A stretch of DNA of 64,000 nucleotides from the NCBI RefSeq assembly GCF_001467535.1, contig NZ_LNZC01000027.1, forward strand, positions 146,322 through 210,321, read 5' to 3'. Below, piece after piece: positions 10,083 through 18,570 of the stretch (its first letter is position 1; every line of letters starts with the position of its first letter). This DNA is from Legionella worsleiensis (lineage in GTDB: Bacteria; Pseudomonadota; Gammaproteobacteria; Legionellales; Legionellaceae). The translations under genes were made by a program, and so were the position numbers. The notes under the pieces were generated by a model, which searched no databases, was not told where the DNA came from, and saw only the letters and a program-made list of their open reading frames with translations.

Positions 10083-10583
10083 CTAACGAAATACAGAGTA
10101 CCTGCTGGACGAGGAATGATCCGGTTCTTCTCTCTGTATGGATGCTGCAACACGTGCTTCACTGGGTTGGGGAAAATGAACGTATCGAGAATATTCAACT
10201 GTTTGAGTTGCCTCAATCGCTTTAGGTACTAACTGTTTTTGCAGATCAAATCCATTGTATTGCATCAACCCAAACAACTGGTCCACACTTTCTTGCGAAA
10301 AAGCATGAGTTGCTTTTACTGCGAATGCCAAAGCGTCTGTTTTACTCCGAGGGGCGAACGTCCACTTACCATCGACATAACCGATTCGCCTGCTTACGTA
10401 GTTGTAACGCTCTGCATCGTAATACGACAAAGTAATTAATCCAGGTACTGAGCTTTCTCTTAGCAACCACACAGCCCCTGTTGGCAGTGTATTGGCACCA
10501 TGACGTTCCAATAGTTTAAGCCCCATCCCTTCATTGATCTCTCTGGAAAATATAACAGAAGGATGTTCAGGTATTGATAGCAT
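10083..10583 (-). CDS. Small SH2-like domain protein
   Basis: 166 residues. The segment GAVWLLRESSVPGLITLSYYD (residues 36-56) has the layout of the SH2 signature strand: a small residue pair, a hydrophobic strand, Arg42 in the FLVRES position, then ESS-x-PG and the next strand. In SH2 domains that Arg binds phosphotyrosine. The short post-strand region (YNYVSRRIGYVDGKW) could be the following strands. The C-terminal 45 residues look disordered (HFPQPSEARV, DHSSSSRYSVFR). Legionella is known to encode SH2 domains. Secretion and phosphotyrosine binding are inferences. ATTCTCCTGAG on the plus strand supplies a CAGGAG ribosome site for the ATG at 10583. Confidence 0.6.
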   Translation of the reverse strand: MLSIPEHPSVIFSREINEGMGLKLLERHGANTLPTGAVWLLRESSVPGLITLSYYDAERYNYVSRRIGYVDGKWTFAPRSKTDALAFAVKATHAFSQESVDQLFGLMQYNGFDLQKQLVPKAIEATQTVEYSRYVHFPQPSEARVAASIQREEPDHSSSSRYSVFR

Positions 10584-10962
10584 AATATTCTCCTGAGAAA
10601 TTTAAGCGAGCACCCCGAATAAGTTAATCGGGTACAAACAGCACATATGATAAAATAGGCAACAAAATCTGTAGTGTTCAACACAAAATTGCCTTTATCA
10701 GACCCAATCTGCCAAACTATAACGCAATTACCCATTAAATAAAACCAATTATTGAATTAAGATGCAATAATGAGCAAAAAACAAACAACCAGTTCATCAT
10801 ACTCTTAACATGAAATAACACAAGAAGTTAGGGTTCAGAATGCGTCAATTCTGTGATAACAGAACTTTTTAAAGGATTTTTTTCCAGAGTGCTCTGTTAA
10901 CAGTATCTTAAGGTTACAGATGTATACTGAAAATAGACACAATGTATTGTATAGAGGCGAAA

Positions 10963-11946
10963 ATGGCTTTGCACGGGCGTTACACACCAAGTCAATTAAG
11001 ACATGTTCTAGCGGCTAACAACAAGCTAACCAGCAAAGGAAACAGACCAATTGCTGGTAACATAACAGCTCCAGCTTATTATGAAAATGAGCATGCTTTA
11101 ATTTTGGACGCCGCAACGGACACGATTAATCCACGCGCCCAATTAATACAAACGATTACAGATGCTTTTCAATCAATCAATGGTCTTTCTCCCGCAGAAA
11201 AAGCAAAAAAAATCATCATACCTGTTGCTGAAGAGCAAAAAATATTGGGCTTATTTCCCCGCAATCATTGGATTACCTTGTATTATGATCCGCAAACAAA
11301 TAAAGCAACCGTATTGGATTCAAGACCCTGGATGGTTTCTTTTTTATATCCAACCTCATCCATGCGCACTCAATTGCTTGATGGCATAAAACAGGTTTAT
11401 GGTGAAACTAAGGCTCAGGGAACTCAATTTGAAATCAGATATCAAGGCGTGCAACACAATGATATTCATTGCGGTGCATGGACTGCTCGAAATATTATGG
11501 ATCTGGCTGGAGCAAGAGCAAACGAAACATGTAATTCAATTGAGCAACAAGTAGTCGCCTACACTAAAGAAAATGAAGCTAGTGTTGTCCAAGGCAATAC
11601 CGATCTTGCGGCACCAAGAACATCTTGCAGGAATGTTCATGAACGGGCAGTAACACCCGGTTTATGGGCACGTTTTTTAAGTTTTATAGGTATTCATATA
11701 TCCCAAGACCGCCCTATTCCTCCAAATTCTGCTGATCCTGAGTTAACCAGCCCAGCCAGAGCAATCAAGGGATTAAATGCTCACCCGGTTGACGGGCTTA
11801 AATCTCGAAACAAAGCAGAGGATGGGCAATTGCAGGATGCTGCTGCCCAAATACCTCAAAATCCTCCAGTGCCGGGTAGATCGACACAACCTGGTGACTA
11901 TCCAATACCAACTTCAGTACCTTCTAGTCGACTAACCCCTTTTTAA
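10963..11946 (+). CDS. CE-clan (Ulp1-like) cysteine-protease-like protein
   Basis: 327 residues from the ATG at 10963, chosen because GAGG lies 5 nt upstream; the ATG at 10942 lacks a ribosome site. The order of candidate catalytic residues is that of the CE clan: His102 in RNHWITLYYD, Asp119 in ATVLDSRPW, Gln164 in GVQHNDIHCG and Cys170 in HCGAW. The Gln-to-Cys distance of six matches Ulp1/SENP proteases. This clan contains deubiquitinases, deSUMOylases and YopJ-type acetyltransferases. The C-terminal 110 residues are Pro-rich and low complexity. Effector status and the choice between isopeptidase and acetyltransferase are inferred, not shown. Confidence 0.65.
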   Translation: MALHGRYTPSQLRHVLAANNKLTSKGNRPIAGNITAPAYYENEHALILDAATDTINPRAQLIQTITDAFQSINGLSPAEKAKKIIIPVAEEQKILGLFPRNHWITLYYDPQTNKATVLDSRPWMVSFLYPTSSMRTQLLDGIKQVYGETKAQGTQFEIRYQGVQHNDIHCGAWTARNIMDLAGARANETCNSIEQQVVAYTKENEASVVQGNTDLAAPRTSCRNVHERAVTPGLWARFLSFIGIHISQDRPIPPNSADPELTSPARAIKGLNAHPVDGLKSRNKAEDGQLQDAAAQIPQNPPVPGRSTQPGDYPIPTSVPSSRLTPF

Positions 11947-12313
11947 AACAAGTACTTATTTTAAAAAGAGCATAGAAAAAAATCGGTTACAAGGATGTTC
12001 GGAGTAATGAGGGTCTTGCAAGAGCAATTGGCAACAGATGATGCAAATATTTGGCATATTTCATTAACTGGTCATATACTGATATTATGAGAATAAGAGC
12101 TGATTGAAATTTAAATGAACTATCTGCGTCACCCAGAATCGTGAGGGAGGCTTAATCAGCACTGTATCATTTCGGCAAGCCCCACACGAAGTTAGGATTA
12201 ATGGTGATTTAAATATCAATCGACTGCATTAAGCGAGGTAAAGTACTCGAATTACTTTTTTAGATTCTTAAGTCAACTCAGATCAAGAAACGATACTCTC
12301 TAAAGAGATTTAT
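11947..12313. other. Intergenic region without a supported gene
   Basis: About 370 bp between the CE-clan gene and the GGDEF gene. A 31-codon frame starts at 11995, but its ATG directly abuts the only purine-rich run and it has no recognisable features. No other structure is evident. Confidence 0.5.
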
Positions 12314-13837
12314 ATGACTAATAAGAGGACTAAATCAGACGATAAAATAAGGCAAAAAATCCAAGCCGATAAATTGGTGTTACTTAGTGATAATTTACTG
12401 ATTAGCATTCCGCCAAATTTTGTTTGTTCCCTCATCGTTTTTATAGAACTTTATACCCAGCTCAATCCAGCCTATTCTTTGATCTGGTTTTTCTGTGCAT
12501 TAGTAGCATTTGCTGTTCAGGTTTGTGCCTATATTATTAATCGCTTTAATAAGTTACCTTCAAAAGGCTATTTGATATTACTGATTGCGTTAGCTGTCGT
12601 TTACGGTGCCCTTTGGGGAATAGCCGGTTCCATTCTCATGCCTGACAACAATATGCAGGCGCAAATGTTAATCATGATTATTACCCTTGGTGTTACTGCA
12701 GGTGGCTTACTTACTTTTCAGCCTAATTTAACTGCTGGTCTGTTATTTTTATCTTTGATTATTCTTCCTATAAATTACTGGCTGTTCATCCAAAGCTCAT
12801 CAACCTATTTTTTGCTTGGAATAGCGTTAGCGATTTATTTATGTTTTATCATCATGGTAACGTGGCGGGGGAATAAGCTCCTGAATGTGAATCTTAAATT
12901 ACGCTTCGAAAATCTCGATTTAATCGATAGACTCGTCAGCAACAATACCATTTTAGAAGAAAGTGAATCTCGATTTCGTTCCGCATTTGATTTTGCAGCA
13001 ATTGGTATGGCCATAGTCTCCTTAGAAGGGAAATGGTTAAAAGTAAATCAATCAATGTGCCAGATTGTGGGTTATAGCGAAGACGAATTATTAAAAATTG
13101 ACTTTCAGACCATCACCCATCCTGACGATTTAAAACTGGATTTAAGCTATGTTAATCAATTACTGGCAGGGGAGATTAATTCCTACCACCTGGAAAAACG
13201 CTACATCAAAAAAGATGGTTCCATTATCTGGATACTACTCAGTGGCTCCTTAATACGAAATAAGGAGAACAAACCGCTTTATTTTATCGCTCAAGTTCAA
13301 AATATTGATGCCCAAAAAAATGCAGAACAAGAACTAAAATACATTGCATTTCATGATGTATTAACAGGATTAGGCAATAGAAAACAATTGGAACTGTCTT
13401 TTAAACACGCATTATCCTATGCCAAAAGACATCAAAATCAAATAGCGATTTTATTCATGGATTTGGATAGTTTTAAACCAATTAATGATACCCTGGGGCA
13501 TGATATAGGAGATCTCCTGCTTATAGAAATAGGCTCTAGGTTAAAAAAAACCATACGTGCAACAGATATTCTTATCCGCCAAGGGGGGGATGAATTCATC
13601 ATTGCGCTGACTGAAGTGTCTGATAATGCGCAAATTGACACCGCTGCTAAAAAAATTCTAACAACGATCAGAAAACCCATAAAAATAAAAGGGAATCAAT
13701 TTTCAATTACCATGAGCATAGGCATCAGCGTTTATCCCAAAGATGGCCAAGACTTGAATACGCTTATTAAACAGGCTGATAAAGCACTGTATTTAGTAAA
13801 ATCAGGAGGAAGAAATAACTACAGCTACTTTGAGTAA
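12314..13837 (+). CDS. Membrane-bound PAS-GGDEF diguanylate cyclase
   Basis: 507 residues. The N-terminal 190 residues hold about six hydrophobic segments forming a membrane sensor region. A PAS domain follows (ESRFRSAFDFAAIGMAIVS to HPDDLKLD), with its PAC end at YFIAQVQNIDAQKNAE. The C-terminal 165 residues are a GGDEF domain: DVLTGLGNR, the Mg-binding FMDLDSFKPIND, and an intact RQGGDEF active site, so it should make cyclic di-GMP. No clear RxxD inhibitory site sits just before GGDEF (RATDILIRQGGDEF contains RATD, which may serve). No EAL domain is present. The signal sensed is unknown. Confidence 0.9.
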   Translation: MTNKRTKSDDKIRQKIQADKLVLLSDNLLISIPPNFVCSLIVFIELYTQLNPAYSLIWFFCALVAFAVQVCAYIINRFNKLPSKGYLILLIALAVVYGALWGIAGSILMPDNNMQAQMLIMIITLGVTAGGLLTFQPNLTAGLLFLSLIILPINYWLFIQSSSTYFLLGIALAIYLCFIIMVTWRGNKLLNVNLKLRFENLDLIDRLVSNNTILEESESRFRSAFDFAAIGMAIVSLEGKWLKVNQSMCQIVGYSEDELLKIDFQTITHPDDLKLDLSYVNQLLAGEINSYHLEKRYIKKDGSIIWILLSGSLIRNKENKPLYFIAQVQNIDAQKNAEQELKYIAFHDVLTGLGNRKQLELSFKHALSYAKRHQNQIAILFMDLDSFKPINDTLGHDIGDLLLIEIGSRLKKTIRATDILIRQGGDEFIIALTEVSDNAQIDTAAKKILTTIRKPIKIKGNQFSITMSIGISVYPKDGQDLNTLIKQADKALYLVKSGGRNNYSYFE

Positions 13838-14197
13838 AAAAACTCGTTCTACAGGGTAACCAAGAGCCTATTCACAGAGATATCCACAGAAACTGTGGAT
13901 AAGTAAATCCCCAGAAAAAAAGTAACAATGCGGCATAATCCTTATACAACAAGACGTTATCAAAGAAAAAGATTTTTTGTTTTGAATTAAATTTACGGTG
14001 AGCTAAAAAAATATCCACAGGAAAGTGCAGAGTAAAAGATTTCTGCGAAAACATAGTAACAATAAAAAAATTAAAAAAACAGTCTTGACTGAAATTATTT
14101 TTCATTTTTTCTAACTCCCCTGGCAAGTCATTCTGAGTGCGTCTTTTTGATAGACATGTAAATCAAAAAAAATGTAACGTGGGGAGTTACAAAAAAA
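13838..14197. other. Intergenic region between convergent genes
   Basis: About 360 bp of AT-rich sequence with short repeated words such as ATCCACAG (13880 and 14013 areas). No gene, strong hairpin or recognised site was found. Confidence 0.4.
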
Positions 14198-15607
14198 TTA
14201 TACCAGCTCTATCACCTGATCTTTCGTGCTTTTATTATTTAAAAAGGAAAAAAGTATTTTATAGGCATCATAGGTGGAACGTAATTGCGTCTCTGAACTA
14301 AAACAGGTTCGCCATTGGCTTAAAGAGTCTTCATGCGTAACAGTTCCCAAATGTCGCCATAAATGAAATACGTTAAATTGCGTTATTTTATTTACAGGGC
14401 AATGCTCTTTTATCGCAATAGCTCCTTGATAAGGCCAAACTGCCGCTTGATATTCCTTTAATGACTCCAACAGACGCTTGTTATAATCCTCAGCGGGTTC
14501 AGCCTCTATACACGCCCCATAACAGCGCTTAAGCTGATATGAAAAACAAGGGCTGCCCTGCTCCAGGCCACATAATTTAGGACACAAATCATACCTTTTG
14601 ATTAATTGCAGCAAAATACCCTTGGCAGCAGCTGCACTACGAAATGCCCCGTAAATACCATGCTGTTGTAACTCATCCTCTTCTATCTGCTCACGTACTA
14701 TAGAAAGAGTATAATAGCCCCTGTATTCACTTAATTTAAAACCAACAAGAGTTTTTTTTCTTCTCAACATGCGATTATAAACCGGCATATGCTTTTTTAT
14801 CAGCTCGGACTCCAACAATAAGGCGCTCAGCTCACCAGCGGTAGGAATAACGTCTATGCGTACTGTCTGTTGGCACAGAGCGAATTCTTTTGCATGAGTA
14901 TAATCTCCCGAAAAATGAGATAATATGCGCTGTTTCAGGTTTACGCTTTTGCCTATGTATAAAGGAAGTGCATTTTTTTCCCCATAAAACACATAAACAC
15001 CTGGACTCTCTGGTAACTGCGAGATATCTGTTGTTAATTTGGATGGGGTACTGGATTTTTGCTGGATTTTTTTAGCAACAGCAAGCACTGTTGACCAGGA
15101 GTGCTGCTCGGCTATCTGGTGAATCACCTCGTGCAAAAGAGCAACATCCGCTTCGGCTCTATGCTGCTGCTCCAGCGAGATATGCAGCGACTGGGCGATA
15201 CAGGCCAGATTATAAGACTGCTGATGCGGATAAAGCTGTTTTAACAGCTTTATTGAACACAATACAGGTGCCTGATAAGCAATTCCTGCTCGCTTGAATG
15301 CATTTTTAATAAAACCATAGTCAAAACGGGCGTTATGCGCCACAAAAACACTTCCCTCTAATACTTCGAACAGCTCAGTCGCAATATCTTGAAATGAAGG
15401 GGCATCACAGACCATCTGATTAGTGATACCGGTTAAGCGAGTAATAGCTTCTGAAATAGTACGTGAAGGTTTAATACAACGATGCCAAGTCCTGACAACA
15501 CCTTGTTCTGTTACGATTCGCACCGCTATTTCTATGATCTCATCACGAGTGACGTGCAATCCCGTAGTTTCTATGTCGACAAGTGCCCATTGATAAGAAT
15601 ACTTCAT
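14198..15607 (-). CDS. DEDDh exonuclease / GIY-YIG nuclease fusion
   Basis: 469 residues. Residues 5-165 are a DnaQ-type DEDDh 3'-5' exonuclease: ALVDIETTGL holds the first Asp/Glu pair, HNARFDYGF the next Asp, and HRAEADVALL the His/Asp pair. Residues about 200-290 are a UvrC/Cho-type GIY-YIG nuclease (PGVYVFYGEKNALPLYIGKS, then LKQRILSHF and the AGELSALLLESELIK helix with its Glu). The same fusion is known in many bacteria as a Cho/UvrC-like protein with a DnaQ domain. It presumably incises damaged DNA and trims it. It lies 15 bp after umuC on the same strand and is probably co-transcribed with umuDC. Confidence 0.9.
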   Translation of the reverse strand: MKYSYQWALVDIETTGLHVTRDEIIEIAVRIVTEQGVVRTWHRCIKPSRTISEAITRLTGITNQMVCDAPSFQDIATELFEVLEGSVFVAHNARFDYGFIKNAFKRAGIAYQAPVLCSIKLLKQLYPHQQSYNLACIAQSLHISLEQQHRAEADVALLHEVIHQIAEQHSWSTVLAVAKKIQQKSSTPSKLTTDISQLPESPGVYVFYGEKNALPLYIGKSVNLKQRILSHFSGDYTHAKEFALCQQTVRIDVIPTAGELSALLLESELIKKHMPVYNRMLRRKKTLVGFKLSEYRGYYTLSIVREQIEEDELQQHGIYGAFRSAAAAKGILLQLIKRYDLCPKLCGLEQGSPCFSYQLKRCYGACIEAEPAEDYNKRLLESLKEYQAAVWPYQGAIAIKEHCPVNKITQFNVFHLWRHLGTVTHEDSLSQWRTCFSSETQLRSTYDAYKILFSFLNNKSTKDQVIELV

Positions 15608-15622
15608 AAAATCTCATCTTGA

Positions 15623-16882
15623 TTAATAAAGAGTAACGCATGGCAGTTCAGCCCAGCGGGTAGTGTAACAAGGCGAGCGCATTTGCGCACGCATTGCCCA
15701 GGGTTTAGCATACCCTTCCGCCGCCAGCTTAATGGTATGGCTCCCAAAGCGGGTATTAATGGTATCAAAAACAGACATTAACATGTCTTTTTTTATCAGC
15801 GCCTCATCGCTGGGTTGATGAAATAAATCCAGTTGGATGGTTGATTTATCGACCAAATCCCCAAGCATGACGCCTACTTTCTTATAATGAATCCCCGGTT
15901 TAAACAACTTTTTCAAACACAGTTTGGCCATTTTGGTAATTATTCGGGTATCGTCCGTGGGGTTCACCAGACGACATTCAATACTGTTCGCATATTGCGC
16001 CAAATCCTGACGAAAAGGATTACCACGAATAAATACATACAACCGCTGCGCTACCAGGTTTTGACGACGTGCTTTTTCACAGGCTCGGGCACAGTGACTG
16101 CTGATGGCCTGCGCCAAGGAAGAATATTGAGTTTGCATCTCGCCAAAACTTTTGGACGACATAATGCTTTGCTTGGGTTCGCAGACCTCCAGCCCCCCAC
16201 ATGGTATTCCTTGTAATTCCATAACGGTACGCATCAGCACGACATTATAATGTTTCTTAATCATGTGGGCATTAAGTTGCGCTAAATCCAGAGCAGTATG
16301 AATTCCCTTGTTCATTAATTTCTTTTGCCACTGCCTACCTACCCCCCAAACATCGCCCACACTGATTTTTCCGAGCCAGTGTCGTTGCTCAGTCACATTA
16401 AAAACCGGTATTTTCAATTCTTTTTTGCACACATGATTGGCTATTTTTGCCAGAGTTTTTGTAGGGCCTATGCCTATAGATGTAGGAATTCCGGTCGATT
16501 TTAAAATATTTTTTTGCAATTGAGCACAAAAAGAATCCTGCATGGAACGTGGCATGGTACTTAAATCAAGAAATGCTTCATCAATGGAATAAGTCTCAAC
16601 TTCCGGCCATGCGGCTTCAATCACCGACATCACTCGCTGGGATAAATCGCCATACAAGGTGTAATTAGATGAAAAAACCTGAATGCCGTGCTGTTTGGTC
16701 AATGCTTTAATTTTAAAAAAAGGGGCTCCCATCGCAATACCAAGGGCTTTGGCTTCATTGGAACGAGCAATAACACAGCCGTCATTATTAGATAAAACAA
16801 CAATAGGTTTGTTGCGCAAATCAGGACGAAACAATCGCTCACAGGAAGCATAAAAATTATTGCAATCAATCAAAGCAAACAT
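15623..16882 (-). CDS. umuC: Y-family DNA polymerase V catalytic subunit
   Basis: 419 residues starting [18 protein letters not shown], as expected for UmuC. The active-site carboxylates are visible: Asp in [12 protein letters not shown] and the SIDEAF motif in [16 protein letters not shown] codons at 16885 and 16882 overlap or follow the umuD stop; the second gives the canonical N-terminus. With processed UmuD it forms a translesion polymerase that copies past lesions. A longer frame reaching 16924 is not supported. It is followed closely by the exonuclease/GIY-YIG gene. Confidence 0.92.
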   Translation of the reverse strand: MFALIDCNNFYASCERLFRPDLRNKPIVVLSNNDGCVIARSNEAKALGIAMGAPFFKIKALTKQHGIQVFSSNYTLYGDLSQRVMSVIEAAWPEVETYSIDEAFLDLSTMPRSMQDSFCAQLQKNILKSTGIPTSIGIGPTKTLAKIANHVCKKELKIPVFNVTEQRHWLGKISVGDVWGVGRQWQKKLMNKGIHTALDLAQLNAHMIKKHYNVVLMRTVMELQGIPCGGLEVCEPKQSIMSSKSFGEMQTQYSSLAQAISSHCARACEKARRQNLVAQRLYVFIRGNPFRQDLAQYANSIECRLVNPTDDTRIITKMAKLCLKKLFKPGIHYKKVGVMLGDLVDKSTIQLDLFHQPSDEALIKKDMLMSVFDTINTRFGSHTIKLAAEGYAKPWAMRAQMRSPCYTTRWAELPCVTLY

Positions 16883-16884
16883 CA

Positions 16885-17406
16885 TCAACTCGCTGGATGG
16901 ATTACGTGAGTCACAACACCCCAAATGACCAAATCTTCATCTCCGGTAATTTCTATGGGTTGATATTGATTGTTTTCCGGTAAAAGCTGAACCTTTCCGG
17001 CTGTACGTGATAAACGCTTGACGGTCAATTCCCCATTGACAGCAGCGATCACTATTTTTCCATGCGTTGCTTCAAGGCTTCGGTCAACCACCAGCATGTC
17101 TCCCGAGGCAATGCCTGCATCTTTCATCGAATCACCTGAGGCCGTAACAAAAAAAGTAGCCGCTGGATGCTTGATTACGTATTCGTTTAAATCCAGATGC
17201 GTCTCTATGTAATCATCAGCTGGAGACGGGAATCCCGCACGGACGGTACTGGCATACAGGGGAATTTTATAAGAGAAACTGCCTTCCAAAAACGCTTTAA
17301 TCTCCCCTATTCGCGATACAGGAACACGCAATGCCTTGGTTGACTCCCCATATTTCCCCTGCCCTTTGGGGCGCCCAGCATTGTCTCTTTTGCCGCCATG
17401 ACTCAT
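16885..17406 (-). CDS. umuD: UmuD-type self-cleaving protein
   Basis: 173 residues from the ATG at 17406 (GAGGT about 7 nt upstream; a GTG two codons earlier is less likely). It is an S24 peptidase: the Ala-Gly cleavage site in TVRAGFPSP, the catalytic Ser in [10 protein letters not shown] and the Lys in NGELTVKRL. Ahead of the usual UmuD fold is a basic extension, [15 protein letters not shown], that resembles a small DNA-contacting GRPK tail and also occurs in some UmuD/LexA relatives. The stop overlaps the ATG of umuC. L. pneumophila is reported to lack a LexA-controlled SOS system. I saw no LexA box upstream but did not search exhaustively. Confidence 0.9.
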   Translation of the reverse strand: MSHGGKRDNAGRPKGQGKYGESTKALRVPVSRIGEIKAFLEGSFSYKIPLYASTVRAGFPSPADDYIETHLDLNEYVIKHPAATFFVTASGDSMKDAGIASGDMLVVDRSLEATHGKIVIAAVNGELTVKRLSRTAGKVQLLPENNQYQPIEITGDEDLVIWGVVTHVIHPAS

Positions 17407-17640
17407 GGTCACACCTCAACTTGAATTAGGTAACACTATTCAAATATAGGCTTAAAAGGAAGTAATGTAAACTACAACATAATCCAATAATTGTAACTCC
17501 AAAATAACTCGCTGATTTTATTTAGGTTAAGCTACAATTAAATATGAACAAGAAACATTGAAACATATAGCTTTTGCTTGGCAGCACGCAACGAGACCAA
17601 AACACGAATGAAAACATTCAAGCATGATAGGGGAAGATTA

Positions 17641-17934
17641 ATGAACGAAATGGACGTATTAGATTTATTCTATGACGAACTAAGGGCAGAGGGAAAAACC
17701 CGACTAACTCTGTTTATTAGCCTCGATGAATTAGCTGCTGCAAAACTATCTGAGAAACTGGGGGTTGAAGTGACTTTAAAAACGCTTCATAAACTGGCAG
17801 ACATTTGCATCGCTAATGAATGGTTAGAGAGGACTACAGCAGATCTGGAGTACCGATATCTCTCCCTCACTGAAGCCGGTTTGAATATGGCGGTTAATTA
17901 CCAGTATATAGCTCGTAAAAAGACCAGCGAATGA
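17641..17934 (+). CDS. Small winged-helix-like protein
   Basis: 97 residues from the ATG at 17641, which has a clear AGGGGAAG ribosome site. The frame runs back to 17578, but only through TTG with no such site. The ISLDELAAAKLSEKL, VTLKTLHKLADICIANEWLER and YRYLSLTEAGLNMAV segments suggest a three-helix winged-helix fold like MarR/PadR C-halves. No further assignment can be made. It is divergent from umuD with about 230 bp between them, so a regulatory link is possible but unproven. Confidence 0.55.
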   Translation: MNEMDVLDLFYDELRAEGKTRLTLFISLDELAAAKLSEKLGVEVTLKTLHKLADICIANEWLERTTADLEYRYLSLTEAGLNMAVNYQYIARKKTSE

Positions 17935-18069
17935 ATACTGAACCGCACTCATCTTTCTTGTCTTTAACGCAACATGACCATGCACAATGTGAGCAGAACA
18001 ACACTTAAGGTGTTCAAATGAGGCGAAGTCTTATATAATTCGGGCAATCTCATTATTGCAAGGAATTCA

Positions 18070-18549
18070 ATGTCGCTTTGTCCTTGTGGTTCACAAACAC
18101 TCTACTGCGCATGTTGTGGGATCTATATAGATGGCAATCACGTTCCACAAACTCCGGAACAGCTCATGCGCTCACGATACACCGCTTACAGTTTAGCGAA
18201 CATTGACTACATTAAACACACTATGAAAGGTAAGCCCCTAACCCATTTTGATGCTGATGCAGCTAAAACATGGGCGCAACAGGTTACCTTTGTAAGATTA
18301 AACGTCTTGCACTCCAGTCTCGAAACACCGCACAAAGGTTTCGTTGAGTTTCAAGCGGTATTGATTGAGCGCAATAAATTAAAAACCATACATGAATTAA
18401 GTGAATTTAACCAAGAAGACAAGATTTGGTTTTATGTTGATGGAATCAGCAAAAACTCAGACAATTTCAGGAGCAATAAAACCATTCCCATGAACAGCCC
18501 CTGCCCTTGCGGCAGTGGTAAAAAATTTAAAAATTGTCACGGAAAATAA
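18070..18549 (+). CDS. ychJ: YchJ-family SEC-C motif protein
   Basis: 159 residues. An N-terminal Cys cluster (SLCPCGSQTLYCACC) and a C-terminal SEC-C motif (NSPCPCGSGKKFKNCHGK) bracket a cystatin-like middle with the family signature LMRSRYTAYSLANIDYIKHT. The SEC-C motif binds zinc, as at the end of SecA. The cellular role of UPF0225/YchJ is not established. RBS AAGGAAT ahead of the ATG. It may be transcribed with the antiporter 21 bp downstream. Confidence 0.9.
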   Translation: MSLCPCGSQTLYCACCGIYIDGNHVPQTPEQLMRSRYTAYSLANIDYIKHTMKGKPLTHFDADAAKTWAQQVTFVRLNVLHSSLETPHKGFVEFQAVLIERNKLKTIHELSEFNQEDKIWFYVDGISKNSDNFRSNKTIPMNSPCPCGSGKKFKNCHGK

Positions 18550-18570
18550 CCTTACCCTTAGGCATACAGA

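Noticed and set aside
11995..12090. 31-codon frame after the CE-clan gene
   Set aside because: The AAGG run directly abuts the ATG, so no proper ribosome site spacing, and no similarity is visible.
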